Both the position numbers and the translations under genes were made by a program. A DNA stretch of 64,000 bases from Antedon mediterranea (Eukaryota > Echinodermata > Crinoidea > Comatulida > Antedonidae): positions 10,080,922 to 10,144,921 of the forward strand of contig NC_092678.1 in the NCBI RefSeq assembly GCF_964355755.1. Reading direction: 5' to 3'. Position 1 is the stretch's first letter; each line of letters begins with the position of its first letter. Of this stretch, positions 47,801-61,000 are shown one piece after another. The notes under the pieces were generated by a model. The model made no database searches. It saw only the letters and a list, made by a program, of their open reading frames with translations, and was not told where the DNA came from.

Positions 47801-50800
47801 CTCCAAATCCGATTTGAAGCTATTCTGTACACTTTGATGTTTTGTGTGAAAAAGTTTTGTCGAAATGCTCAAAATGGTCTAAAACGTTTTTAAAACGATA
47901 TTAAGCTATTTTGTGCTCTTTGATGTTTTTGTGTAACCAAGTTTCATCGATATGAACAAAATGGTCTAAAACGTCTCAAAATGCGATTTGAAGGTATTCT
48001 GAGCACTTTGGTGTTTTTGGGTGAAAAGTTTTAACGAAATGCTCAAAATGGTCTAAAACGGTTTCTAATGTGATTTTAAGCACTTTGAAGTATTTGTAAA
48101 AACAAGTTTCATCGAAATGCACAAAATAGTCTAAAACGTCTCCAAATGCGATTTAAAGCTATTCTAGACACTTTGATGTTTTGTGTGAAAAATTTTCTCG
48201 AAATGCTCAAAATGGTCTAAAACGTTTTCCAATACCATTATTAAGCTATTTTGTGCAATTTGATGTTTTTGTGTAACCAAGTTTTTTGAAATGCGATTTG
48301 AAGATATTCTGAGGACTTTGGTGTTTTTATGTTAAAAAGTTTTTTCGAAAATCACAAAATGGTCTAAAACGTCTCCAAATGCGATTTGAAGATATTCTGA
48401 GCACTTTGGTGTTTTTATGTTAAAAAGTTTTTTGGAAAATCACAAAATGGTCTAAAACGACTCCAAATGCGATTTGAAGCTATCCTGTACACTTTGATGT
48501 TTTGTGTGAAAAAGTTTTGTCGAAATGCTCAAAATGATCTAAAACGTTTTTAAAACGATATTAAGCTATTTTGTGCTCTTTGATGTTTTTGTGTATCCAA
48601 GTTTCATCGAAATGAACAAAATGGTCTAAAACGTTTTTAAATACCATATTAAGCTGTTTTGTGCACTTTGATGATTTGTGTGAAAAGTTTTAACGAAATG
48701 CTCAAAATAGTCTAAAACGGTTTCTAATGTGATTTTAAGCACTTTGATGTTTTTGTGTAACCAAGTTTTATCGAAATGAACAAAATGGTCTAAAACGTCT
48801 CCAAATGCGATTTGAAGCTTTTCCAAGCACTTTGCTGTTTTTATATTAGGTTTTTTCGAAAATCACAAAATGGTCTAAAACGTCTCTAAATGCGATTTGA
48901 AGGTATTCTGAGCAATTTGGTGTTTTTGTGTGAAAAGTTTTAACGAAATGCTCAAAATTGTCTAAAACGGTTTCTAATGTGATTTTAAGCACTTTGATGT
49001 TTTTGTAAAACCAAGTTTCATCGAAATGCACAAAATGGTCTAAAACGTCTCCAAATGCGATTTGAAGCTATTCTGTACACTTTGATGTTTTGTGTGAAAA
49101 AAGTTTTGTCGAAATGCACAAAATGGTCTAAAACGTTTTTAAAACGATATTAAGCTATTTTGTGCTCTTTGATGTTTTTGTGTAACCAAGTTTCATCGAA
49201 AATCACAAAATGGTCTAAAACGTCTCAAAATGCGATTTGAAGGTATTCTGAGCACTTTGGTGTTTTTGTGTGAAAAGTTTTAACGAAATGCTCAAAATTG
49301 TCTAAAACGGTTTCTAATGTGATTTTAAGCACTTTGATGTTTTTGTAAAACCAAGTTTCATCGAAATGCACAAAATGGTATAAAATTTTTCCAAATGCGA
49401 TTTGAAGCTTTTCCAAGCACTTTGCTGTTTTTATGTTAACAAGTTTTTTCGAAAATCACAAAATGGTCTAAAACGTCTCAAAATGCGATTTGAAGGTATT
49501 CTGAGCACTTTGGTGTTTTTGTGTGAAAAGTTTTAACGAAATGCTCAAAATGGTCTAAAACGGTTTCTAATGTGATTTTAACCACTTTGATGTTTTTGTG
49601 TAACCAAGTTTTTTCGAAAATCACAAAATGGTCTAAAACGTCTCCAAATGCGATTTGAAGCTTTTCTAAGCACTTTGGTGTTTTTATGTTAACAAGTTTT
49701 TTCGAAAATCACAAAATGGTCTAAAACGTCTCCAAATGCGATTTGAAGCTATTCTGTACACTTTGATGTTTTGTGTGAAAAAAGTTTTGTCGAAATGCTC
49801 AAAATGGTCTAAAACGTTTTTAAAACGATATTAAGCTATTTTGTGCTCTTTGATGTTTTTGTGTAACCAAGTTTTATCGAAATGAACAAAATGTTCTAAA
49901 ACGTCTCCAAATGCGATTTGAAGGTATTCTGAGCACTTTGGTGTTTTTGTGTGAAAAGTTTTAACGAAATGCTCAAAATTGTCTAAAACGGTTTCTAATG
50001 TGATTTTAAGCACTTTGATGTTTTTGTAAAACCAAGTTTCATCGAAATGCACAAAATGGTCTAAAACGTCTCCAAATGCGATTTGAAGCTTTTCCAAGCA
50101 CTTTGCTGTTTTTATGTTAACAAGCTTTTTCGAAAATCACAAAATGGTCTAAAACGTCTCCAAATGCGATTTGAAGATATTCTGAGCACTTTGGTGTTTT
50201 TATGTTAAAAAGTTTTTTCGAAAATCACAAAATGGTCTAAAACGTCTCCAAATGCGATTTGAAGCTCTTCTGTACACTTTGATGTTTTGTGTGAAAAAGT
50301 TTTGTCAAAATGCTCAAAATGGTCTAAAACGTTTTTAAAACGATATTAAGCTATTTTGTGCTCTTTGATGTTTTTGTATAACCAAGTTTTTTCGAAAATC
50401 ACAAAATTGTCTAAAACGTCTCCAAATGCGATTTGAAGATATTCTGAGCACTTTGGTGTTTTTATGTTAAAAAGTTTTTTCGAAAATCACAAAATGGTCT
50501 AAAACGTCTCCAAATGCGATTTGAAGATATTCTGAGCACTTTGGTGTTTTTATGTTAAAAAGTTTTTTCGAAAATCACAAAATGGTCTAAAACGTCTCCA
50601 AATGCGATTTGAAGCTATTCTGTACACTTTGATGTTTTGTGTGAAAAAGTTTTGTCGAAATGCTCAAAATGGTTTAAAACGTTTTTAAAACGATATTAAG
50701 CTATTTTGTGCTCTTTGATGTTTTTGTGTAACCAAGTTTTTTTCGAAAATCACAAAATGGTCTAAAACGTCTCCAAATGCGATTTGAAGCTTTTCTAAAC

Positions 50801-53800
50801 ACTTTGGTGTTTTTATGTTAACAAGTTTTTTCGAAAATCGCAAAATGGTCTAAAACGTCTCAAAATGCGATTTGAAGGTATTCTGAGCACTTTGGTGTTT
50901 TTGTGTGAAAAGTTTTAACGAAATGCTCAAAATGGTCTAAAACGGTTTCTAATGTGATTTTAACCACTTTGATGTTTTTGTGTAACCAAGTTCTTTTCGA
51001 AAATCACAAAATGGTCTAAAACGTCTCCAAATGCGATTTGAAGCTTTTCTAAGCACTTTGGTGTTTTTATGTTAACAAGTTTTTTCGAAAATCACAAAAT
51101 GGTCTAAAACGTCTCAAAATGCGATTTGAAGGTATTCTGAGCACTTTGGTGTTTTTGTGTGAAAAGTTTTAACGAAATGCTCAAAATGGTCTAAAACGGT
51201 TTCTAATGTGATTTTAACCACTTTGATGTTTTTGTGTAACCAAGTTTTATCGAAATGAACAAAATGTTCTAAAACGTCTCCAAATGCGATTTGAAGCTTT
51301 TCCAAGCACTTTGCTGTTTTTATGTTAAGTTTTTTCGAAAATCACAAAATGGTCTAAAACGTCTCTAAATGCGATTTGAAGGTATTCTGAGCACTTTGGT
51401 GTTTTTGTGTGAAAAGTTTTAACGAAATGCTCAAAATTGTCTAAAACGGTTTCTAATGTGATTTTAAGCACTTTGATGTTTTTGTAAAACCAAGTATCAT
51501 CGAAATGCACAAAATGGTCTAAAACGTCTCCAAATGCGATTTGAAGCTTTTCCAAGCACTTTGCTGTTTTTATGTTAACAAGCTTTTTCGAAAATCACAA
51601 AATGGTCTAAAACGTCTCCAAATGCGATTTGAAGATATTCTGAGCACTTTGGTGTTTTTATGTTAAAAAGTTTTTTCGAAAATCACAAAATGGTCTAAAA
51701 CGTCTCCAAATGCGATTTGAAGCTCTTCTGTACACTTTGATGTTTTGTGTGAAAAAGTTTTGTCAAAATGCTCAAAATGGTCTAAAACGTTTTTAAAACG
51801 ATATTAAGCTATTTTGTGCTCTTTGATGTTTTTGTATAACCAAGTTTTTTCGAAAATCACAAAATTGTCTAAAACGTCTCCAAATGCGATTTGAAGATAT
51901 TCTGAGCACTTTGGTGTTTTTATGTTAAAAAGTTTTTTCGAAAATCACAAAATGGTCTAAAACGTCTCCAAATGCGATTTGAAGATATTCTGAGCACTTT
52001 GGTGTTTTTATGTTAAAAAGTTTTTTCGAAAATCACAAAATGGTCTAAAACGTCTCCAAATGCGATTTGAAGCTATTCTGTACACTTTGATGTTTTGTGT
52101 GAAAAAGTTTTGTCGAAATGCTCAAAATGGTTTAAAACGTTTTTAAAACGATATTAAGCTATTTTGTGCTCTTTGATGTTTTTGTATAACCAAGTTTCAT
52201 CGAAATGCACAAAATGGTCTAAAACGTCTCCAAATACGATTTGAAGCTTTTCCAAGCACTTTGCGGTTTTTATGTTAACAAGTTTTTTCGAAAATCACAA
52301 AATTGTCTAAAACGTCTCAAAATGCGATTTGAAGGTATTCTGAGCACTTTGGTGTTTTTGTGTGAAAAGTTTTAACGAAAAGCTCAAAATGGTCTAAAAC
52401 GGTTCTAATGTGATTTTAAGCACTTTGATGTTTTTGTACAACCAAGTTTCATCGAAATGCTCAAAATGGTCTAAAACGTTTTTAAAACGATATTAAGCTA
52501 TTTTGTGCTCTTTGATGTTTTTGTGTAACCAAGTTTTTTTCGAAAATCACAAAATGGTCTAAAACGTCTCCAAATGCGATTTGAAGCTTTTCTAAGCACT
52601 TTGGTGTTTTTATGTTAACAAGTTTTTTCGAAAATCGCAAAATGGTCTAAAACGTCTCAAAATGCGATTTGAAGGTATTCTGAGCACTTTGGTGTTTTTG
52701 TGTGAAAAGTTTTAACGAAATGCTCAAAATGGTCTAAAACGGTTTCTAATGTGATTTTAACCACTTTGATGTTTTTGTGTAACCAAGTTCTTTTCGAAAA
52801 TCACAAAATGGTCTAAAACGTCTCCAAATGCGATTTGAAGCTTTTCTAAGCACTTTGGTGTTTTTATGTTAACAAGTTTTTTCGAAAATCACAAAATGGT
52901 CTAAAACGTCTCAAAATGCGATTTGAAGGTATTCTGAGCACTTTGGTGTTTTTGTGTGAAAAGTTTTAACGAAATGCTCAAAATGGTCTAAAACGGTTTC
53001 TAATGTGATTTTAACCACTTTGATGTTTTTGTGTAACCAAGTTTTTTCGAAAATCACAAAATGGTCTAAAACGTCTCCAAATGCGATTTGAAGCTTTTCT
53101 AAGCACTTTGGTGTTTTTATGTTAACAAGTTTTTTCGAAAATCACAAAATGGTCTAAAACGTCTCCAAATGCGATTTGAAGCTATTCTGTACACTTTGAT
53201 GTTTTGTGTGAAAAAAGTTTTGTCGAAATGCTCAAAATGGTCTAAAACGTTTTTAAAACGATATTAAGCTATTTTGTGCTCTTTGATGTTTTTGTGTAAC
53301 CAAGTTTTATCGAAATGAACAAAATGTTCTAAAACGTCTCCAAATGCGATTTGAAGCTTTTCCAAGCACTTTGCTGTTTTTATGTTAAGTTTTTTCGAAA
53401 ATCACAAAATGGTCTAAAACGTCTCTAAATGCGATTTGAAGGTATTCTGAGCACTTTGGTGTTTTTGTGTGAAAAGTTTTAACGAAATGCTCAAAATTGT
53501 CTAAAACGGTTTCTAATGTGATTTTAAGCACTTTGATGTTTTTGTAAAACCAAGTTTCATCGAAATGCACAAAATGGTCTAAAACGTCTCCAAATGCGAT
53601 TTGAAGCTTTTCCAAGCACTTTGCTGTTTTTATGTTAACAAGCTTTTTCGAAAATCACAAAATGGTCTAAAACGTCTCCAAATGCGATTTGAAGCTATTC
53701 TGTACACTTTGATGTTTTGTGTGAAAAAGTTTTGTCGAAATGCTCAAAATGGTTTAAAACGTTTTTAAAACGATATTAAGTTATTTTGTGCTCTTTGATG

Positions 53801-56800
53801 TTTTTGTGTAACCAAGTTTCATCGAAATGAACAAAATGGTCTAAAACGTCTCCAAATGCGATTTGAAGCTTTTCCAAGCACTTTGCTGTTTTTATGTTAA
53901 CAAGTTTTTTCGAAAATCACAAAATGGTGTAAAACGTCTCAAAATGCGATTTGAAGGTATTCTGAGCACTTTGGTGTTTTTGTGTGAAAAGTTTTAACGA
54001 AATGCTCAAAATGGTCTAAAACGTCTCCAAATGCGATTTGAAGCTCTTCTGTACACTTTGATGTTTTGTGTGAAAAAGTTTTCTCGAAATGCTCAAAATG
54101 GTCTAAAACGTTTTCCAATACCATATTAAGCTATTTTGTGCAATTTGATGTTTTTATGTAACCAAGTTTTTTGAAATGCGATTTGAAGATATTCTGAGCA
54201 CTTTGGTGTTTTTATGTTAAAAAGTTTTTTCGAAAATCACAAAATGGTCTAAAACGTCTCCAAATGCGAGTTGAAGCTATGCTGTACACTTTGATGTTTT
54301 GTGTGAAAAAGTTTTGTCGAAATGCTCAAAATGGTCTAAAACGTTTTTAAAACGATATTAAGCTATTTTGTGCTCTTTGATGTTTTTGTGTAACCAAGTT
54401 TTTTCGAAAATCACAAAATGGTCTAAAACGTCTCCAAATGCGATTTGAAGCTTTTCTAAGCACTTTGGTGTTTTTATGTTAACAAGTTTTTTCGCAAATC
54501 ACAAAATGGTCAAAAACGTTTCCAAATGCGATTTGAAGCTCTTCTGTACACTTTGATGTTTTGTGTGAAAAATTTTTTTCGAAATGCTCAAAATGGTCTA
54601 AAACGTTTTTAAATACGATATTAAGCTGTTTTGTGCACTTTGATGGTTTGTGTGAAAAGTTTTAACGAAATGCTCAAAATGGTCAAAAACGGTTTCTAAT
54701 GTGATTTTAAGCACTTTGATGTTTTTGTGTAACCAAGTTTTTTCGAAAATCACAAATTGGTCTAAAACGTCTCCAAATGCGATTTGAAGCTTTTCTAAAC
54801 ACTTTGGTGCTTTTATGTTAACAAGTTTTTTCGAAAATCACAAAATGGTCTAAAACGTCTCCAAATGCGATTTGAAGCTTTTCTAAACACTTTGGTGTTT
54901 TTATGTTAACAAGTTTTTTCGAAAATCACAAAATGGTCTAAAACGTCTTCAAATGCGATTTGAAGATATTCTGAGCACTTTGGTGTTTTTCTGTTAAAAA
55001 GTTTTTTCGAAAATCACAAAATGGTCTAAAACGTCTCCAAATGCGATTTGAAGCTCTTCTGTACACTTTGATGTTTTGTGTGAAAAAGTTTTCTCGAAAT
55101 GCTCAAAATGGTCTAAAACGTTTTCCAATACCATATTAAGCTATTTTGTGCAATTTGATGTTTTTATGTAACCAAGTTTTTTGAAATGCGATTTGAAGAT
55201 ATTCTGAGCACTTTGGTGTTTTTATGTTAAAAAGTTTTTTCGAAAATCACAAAATGGTCTAAAACGTCTCCAAATGCGATTTGAAGATATTCTGAGCACT
55301 TTGGTGTTTTTATGTTAAAAAGTTTTTTCGAAAATCACAAAATGGTCTAAAACGTCTCCAAATGCGATTTGAAGCTATTCTGTACACTTTGATGTTTTGT
55401 GTGAAAAAGTTTTGTCGAAATGCTCAAAATGGTCTAAAACGTTTTTAAAACGATATTAAGCTATTTTGTGCTCTTTGATGTTTTTGTGTAACCAAGTTTT
55501 TTCGAAAATCACAAAATGGTCTAAAACGTCTCCAAATGCGATTTGAAGCTTTTCTAAGCACTTTGGTGTTTTTATGTTAACAAGTTTTTTCGAAAATCAC
55601 AAAATGGTCTAAAACGTCTCAAAATGCGATTTGAAGGTATTCTGAGCACTTTGGTGTTTTTGTGTGAAAAGTTTTAACGAAATGCTCAAAATGGTCTAAA
55701 ACGGTTTCTAATGTGATTTTAAGCACTTTGATGTTTTTGTGTAACCAAGTTTTTTCGAAAATCACAAAATGGTCTAAAACGTCTCCAAATGCGATTTGAA
55801 GCTATTCTGTACACTTTGATGTTTTGTGTGAAAAAAGTTTTGTCGAAATGCTCAAAATGGTCTAAAACGTTTTTAAAACGATATTGAGCTATTTTGTGCT
55901 CTTTGATGTTTTTGTGTAACCAAGTTTTATCGAAATGAACAAAATGGTCTAAAACGTCTCCAAATGCGATTTGAAGCTTTTCCAAGCACTTTGCTGTTTT
56001 TATATTAAGTTTTTTCGAAAATCACAAAATGGTCTAAAACGTCTCTAAATGCGATTTGAAGGTATTCTGAGCAATTTGGTGTTTTTGTGTGAAAAGTTTT
56101 AACGAAATGCTCAAAATTGTCTAAAACGGTTTCTAATGTGATTTTAAGCACTTTGATGTTTTTGTAAAACCAAGTTTCATCGAAATGCGATTTGAAGCTT
56201 TTCCAAGCACTTTGCTGTTTTTATGTTAACAAGCTTTTTCGAAAATCACAAAATGGTCTAAAACGTCTCCAAATGCGATTTGAAGATATTCTGAGCACTT
56301 TGGTGTTTTTATGTTAAAAAGTTTTTTCGAAAATCACAAAATGGTCTAAAACGTCTCCAAATGCGATTTGAAGATATTCTAAGCACTTTGGTGTTTTTAT
56401 GTTAACAAGTTTTTTCGAAAATCACAAAATGGTCTAAAACGTCTCCAAATGCGATTTGAAGATATTCTGAGCACTTTGGTGTTTTTCTGTTAAAAAGTAT
56501 TTTCGAAAATCACAAAATGGTCCAAAACGTCTCCAAATGCAATTTGAAGCTATTCTGTACACTTTGATGTTTTGTGTGAAAAAGTTTTGTCAAAATGCTC
56601 AAAATGGTCTAAAACGTTTTTAAAACGATATTAAGCTATTTTGTGCTCTTTGATGTTTTTGTATAACCAAGTTTTTTCGAAAATCACAAAATGGTCTACA
56701 ACGTCTCCAAATGCGATTTGAAGCTTTTCTAAACACTTTGGTGTTTTTATGTTAACAAGTTTTTTCGAAAATCACAAAATGGTCTAAAACGTCTCCAAAT

Positions 56801-58016
56801 CCGATTTGAAGCTATTCTGTACACTTTGATGTTTTGTGTGAAAAAGTTTTGTCGAAATGCTCAAAATGGTCCAAAACGTTTTTAAAACGATATTAAGCTA
56901 TTTTGTGCTCTTTGATGTTTTTGTGTAACCAAGTTTCATCGATATGAACAAAATGGTCTAAAACGTCTCAAAATGCGATTTGAAGGTATTCTGAGCACTT
57001 TGGTGTTTTTGGGTGAAAAGTTTTAACGAAATGCTCAAAATGGTCTAAAACGGTTTCTAATGTGATTTTAAGCACTTTGAAGTATTTGTAAAAACAAGTT
57101 TCATCGAAATGCACAAAATAGTCTAAAACGTCTCCAAATGCGATTTGAAGCTTTTCTAAGCACTTTGGTGTTTTTATGTTAACAAGTTTTTTCGAAAATC
57201 ACAAAATGGTCTAAAACGTCTCCAAATGCGATTTGAAGATATTCTGAGCACTTTGGTGTTTTTATGTTAAAAAGTATTTTCGAAAATCACAAAATGGTCT
57301 AAAACGTCTCCAAATGCGATTTGAAACTCTTCTGTACACTTTGATGTTTTGTGTGAAAAAGTTAAGTCGAAATGCTCAAAATGGTCTAAAACGTTTTTAA
57401 AACGATATTAAGCTATTTTGTGCTCTTTGATGTTTTTGTGTAACCAAGTTTCATCGAAAATCACAAAATGGTCTAAAACGTCTCCAAATGCGATTTGAAG
57501 CTTTTCCAAGCACTTTGCTGTTTTTATGTTAACAAGTTTTTTCGAAAATCACAAAATGGTCTAAAACGTCTCAAAATACGATATTAAGCTGTTTTGTGCA
57601 CTTTGATGATTTGTGTGAAAAGTTTTAACGAAATGCTCAAAATGGTCTAAAACGGTTTCTAATGTGATTTTAAGCACTTTGATGTTTTTATGTAGCCAAG
57701 TTTTTTCGAAAATCACAAAATGGTCAAAAACGTCTCCAAATGCGATTTGAAGCTTTTCTAAGCACTTTGGTGTTTTTATGTTAACAAGTTTTTTCGAAAA
57801 TCACAAAATGGTCTAAAACGTCTCCAAATGCAATTTGAAGCTATTCTGTACACTTTGATGTTTTGTGTGAAAAAGTTTTGTCAAAATGCTCAAAATGGTC
57901 TAAAACGTTTTTAAAACGATATTAAGCTATTTTGTGCTCTTTGATGTTTTTGTATAACCAAGTTTTTTCGAAAATCACAAAATGGTCTAAAACGTCTCCA
58001 AATGCGATTTGAAGCT
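44833..58016 (+). repeat. 13.2 kb direct duplicate of 13,980-27,163
   Basis: Alignment holds at a constant offset of 30,853 across about 13.2 kb. All private markers of the source recur: CAAATCCGATTTG, GTATTTGTAAAAAC, CTATAACG, TTTTTTGGAAAATC, AACGACTCC, AAATTTTTCC and GGTCCAAAACG. Only two single-base differences were noticed: CTAAACAC near 50,807 (CTAAGCAC in the source) and CAAGTATCATCG near 51,495 (CAAGTTTCATCG). This is the longest nearly identical pair in the window. Confidence 0.93.
45185..48154 (+). repeat. Second occurrence of the 1,816 bp tandem pair
   Basis: Lies inside the 13.2 kb duplicate and matches 14,332-17,301 at +30,853, including the CAAAAAGCG change (near 47,115) and TTTTTTCAAAAATC (near 47,420) that separate the two 1,816 bp copies. 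It was copied as a unit and not formed anew. Confidence 0.88.
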
Positions 58017-61000
58017 ATTCTGTACACTTTGATGTTTTGTGTGAAAAAGTTTTGTCGAAATGCTCAAAATGGTTTAAAACGTTTTTAAAACGATATTAAG
58101 CTATTTTGTGCTCTTTGATGTTTTTGTGTAACCAAGTTTTTTTCGAAAATCACAAAATGGTCTAAAACGTCTCCAAATGCGATTTGAAGCTTTTCTAAGC
58201 ACTTTGGTGTTTTTATGTTAACAAGTTTTTTCGAAAATCGCAAAATGGTCTAAAACGTCTCAAAATGCGATTTGAAGGTATTCTGAGCACTTTGGTGTTT
58301 TTGTGTGAAAAGTTTTAACGAAATGCTCAAAATGGTCTAAAACGGTTTCTAATGTGATTTTAACCACTTTGATGTTTTTGTGTAACCAAGTTCTTTTCGA
58401 AAATCACAAAATGGTCTAAAACGTCTCCAAATGCGATTTGAAGCTTTTCTAAGCACTTTGGTGTTTTTATGTTAACAAGTTTTTTCGAAAATCACAAAAT
58501 GGTCTAAAACGTCTCAAAATGCGATTTGAAGGTATTCTGAGCACTTTGGTGTTTTTGTGTGAAAAGTTTTAACGAAATGCTCAAAATGGTCTAAAACGGT
58601 TTCTAATGTGATTTTAACCACTTTGATGTTTTTGTGTAACCAAGTTTTATCGAAATGAACAAAATGTTCTAAAACGTCTCCAAATGCGATTTGAAGCTTT
58701 TCCAAGCACTTTGCTGTTTTTATGTTAAGTTTTTTCGAAAATCACAAAATGGTCTAAAACGTCTCTAAATGCGATTTGAAGGTATTCTGAGCACTTTGGT
58801 GTTTTTGTGTGAAAAGTTTTAACGAAATGCTCAAAATTGTCTAAAACGGTTTCTAATGTGATTTTAAGCACTTTGATGTTTTTGTAAAACCAAGTTTCAT
58901 CGAAATGCACAAAATGGTCTAAAACGTCTCCAAATGCGATTTGAAGCTTTTCCAAGCACTTTGCTGTTTTTATGTTAACAAGCTTTTTCGAAAATCACAA
59001 AATGGTCTAAAACGTCTCCAAATGCGATTTGAAGATATTCTGAGCACTTTGGTGTTTTTATGTTAAAAAGTTTTTTCGAAAATCACAAAATGGTCTAAAA
59101 CGTCTCCAAATGCGATTTGAAGCTCTTCTGTACACTTTGATGTTTTGTGTGAAAAAGTTTTGTCAAAATGCTCAAAATGGTCTAAAACGTTTTTAAAACG
59201 ATATTAAGCTATTTTGTGCTCTTTGATGTTTTTGTATAACCAAGTTTTTTCGAAAATCACAAAATTGTCTAAAACGTCTCCAAATGCGATTTGAAGATAT
59301 TCTGAGCACTTTGGTGTTTTTATGTTAAAAAGTTTTTTCGAAAATCACAAAATGGTCTAAAACGTCTCCAAATGCGATTTGAAGATATTCTGAGCACTTT
59401 GGTGTTTTTATGTTAAAAAGTTTTTTCGAAAATCACAAAATGGTCTAAAACGTCTCCAAATGCGATTTGAAGCTATTCTGTACACTTTGATGTTTTGTGT
59501 GAAAAAGTTTTGTCGAAATGCTCAAAATGGTTTAAAACGTTTTTAAAACGATATTAAGCTATTTTGTGCTCTTTGATGTTTTTGTATAACCAAGTTTCAT
59601 CGAAATGCACAAAATGGTCTAAAACGTCTCCAAATACGATTTGAAGCTTTTCCAAGCACTTTGCGGTTTTTATGTTAACAAGTTTTTTCGAAAATCACAA
59701 AATTGTCTAAAACGTCTCAAAATGCGATTTGAAGGTATTCTGAGCACTTTGGTGTTTTTGTGTGAAAAGTTTTAACGAAAAGCTCAAAATGGTCTAAAAC
59801 GGTTCTAATGTGATTTTAAGCACTTTGATGTTTTTGTACAACCAAGTTTCATCGAAATGCTCAAAATGGTCTAAAACGTTTTTAAAACGATATTAAGCTA
59901 TTTTGTGCTCTTTGATGTTTTTGTGTAACCAAGTTTTTTTCGAAAATCACAAAATGGTCTAAAACGTCTCCAAATGCGATTTGAAGCTTTTCTAAGCACT
60001 TTGGTGTTTTTATGTTAACAAGTTTTTTCGAAAATCGCAAAATGGTCTAAAACGTCTCAAAATGCGATTTGAAGGTATTCTGAGCACTTTGGTGTTTTTG
60101 TGTGAAAAGTTTTAACGAAATGCTCAAAATGGTCTAAAACGGTTTCTAATGTGATTTTAACCACTTTGATGTTTTTGTGTAACCAAGTTCTTTTCGAAAA
60201 TCACAAAATGGTCTAAAACGTCTCCAAATGCGATTTGAAGCTTTTCTAAGCACTTTGGTGTTTTTATGTTAACAAGTTTTTTCGAAAATCACAAAATGGT
60301 CTAAAACGTCTCAAAATGCGATTTGAAGGTATTCTGAGCACTTTGGTGTTTTTGTGTGAAAAGTTTTAACGAAATGCTCAAAATGGTCTAAAACGGTTTC
60401 TAATGTGATTTTAACCACTTTGATGTTTTTGTGTAACCAAGTTTTTTCGAAAATCACAAAATGGTCTAAAACGTCTCCAAATGCGATTTGAAGCTTTTCT
60501 AAGCACTTTGGTGTTTTTATGTTAACAAGTTTTTTCGAAAATCACAAAATGGTCTAAAACGTCTCCAAATGCGATTTGAAGCTATTCTGTACACTTTGAT
60601 GTTTTGTGTGAAAAAAGTTTTGTCGAAATGCTCAAAATGGTCTAAAACGTTTTTAAAACGATATTAAGCTATTTTGTGCTCTTTGATGTTTTTGTGTAAC
60701 CAAGTTTTATCGAAATGAACAAAATGTTCTAAAACGTCTCCAAATGCGATTTGAAGCTTTTCCAAGCACTTTGCTGTTTTTATGTTAAGTTTTTTCGAAA
60801 ATCACAAAATGGTCTAAAACGTCTCTAAATGCGATTTGAAGGTATTCTGAGCACTTTGGTGTTTTTGTGTGAAAAGTTTTAACGAAATGCTCAAAATTGT
60901 CTAAAACGGTTTCTAATGTGATTTTAAGCACTTTGATGTTTTTGTAAAACCAAGTTTCATCGAAATGCACAAAATGGTCTAAAACGTCTCCAAATGCGAT

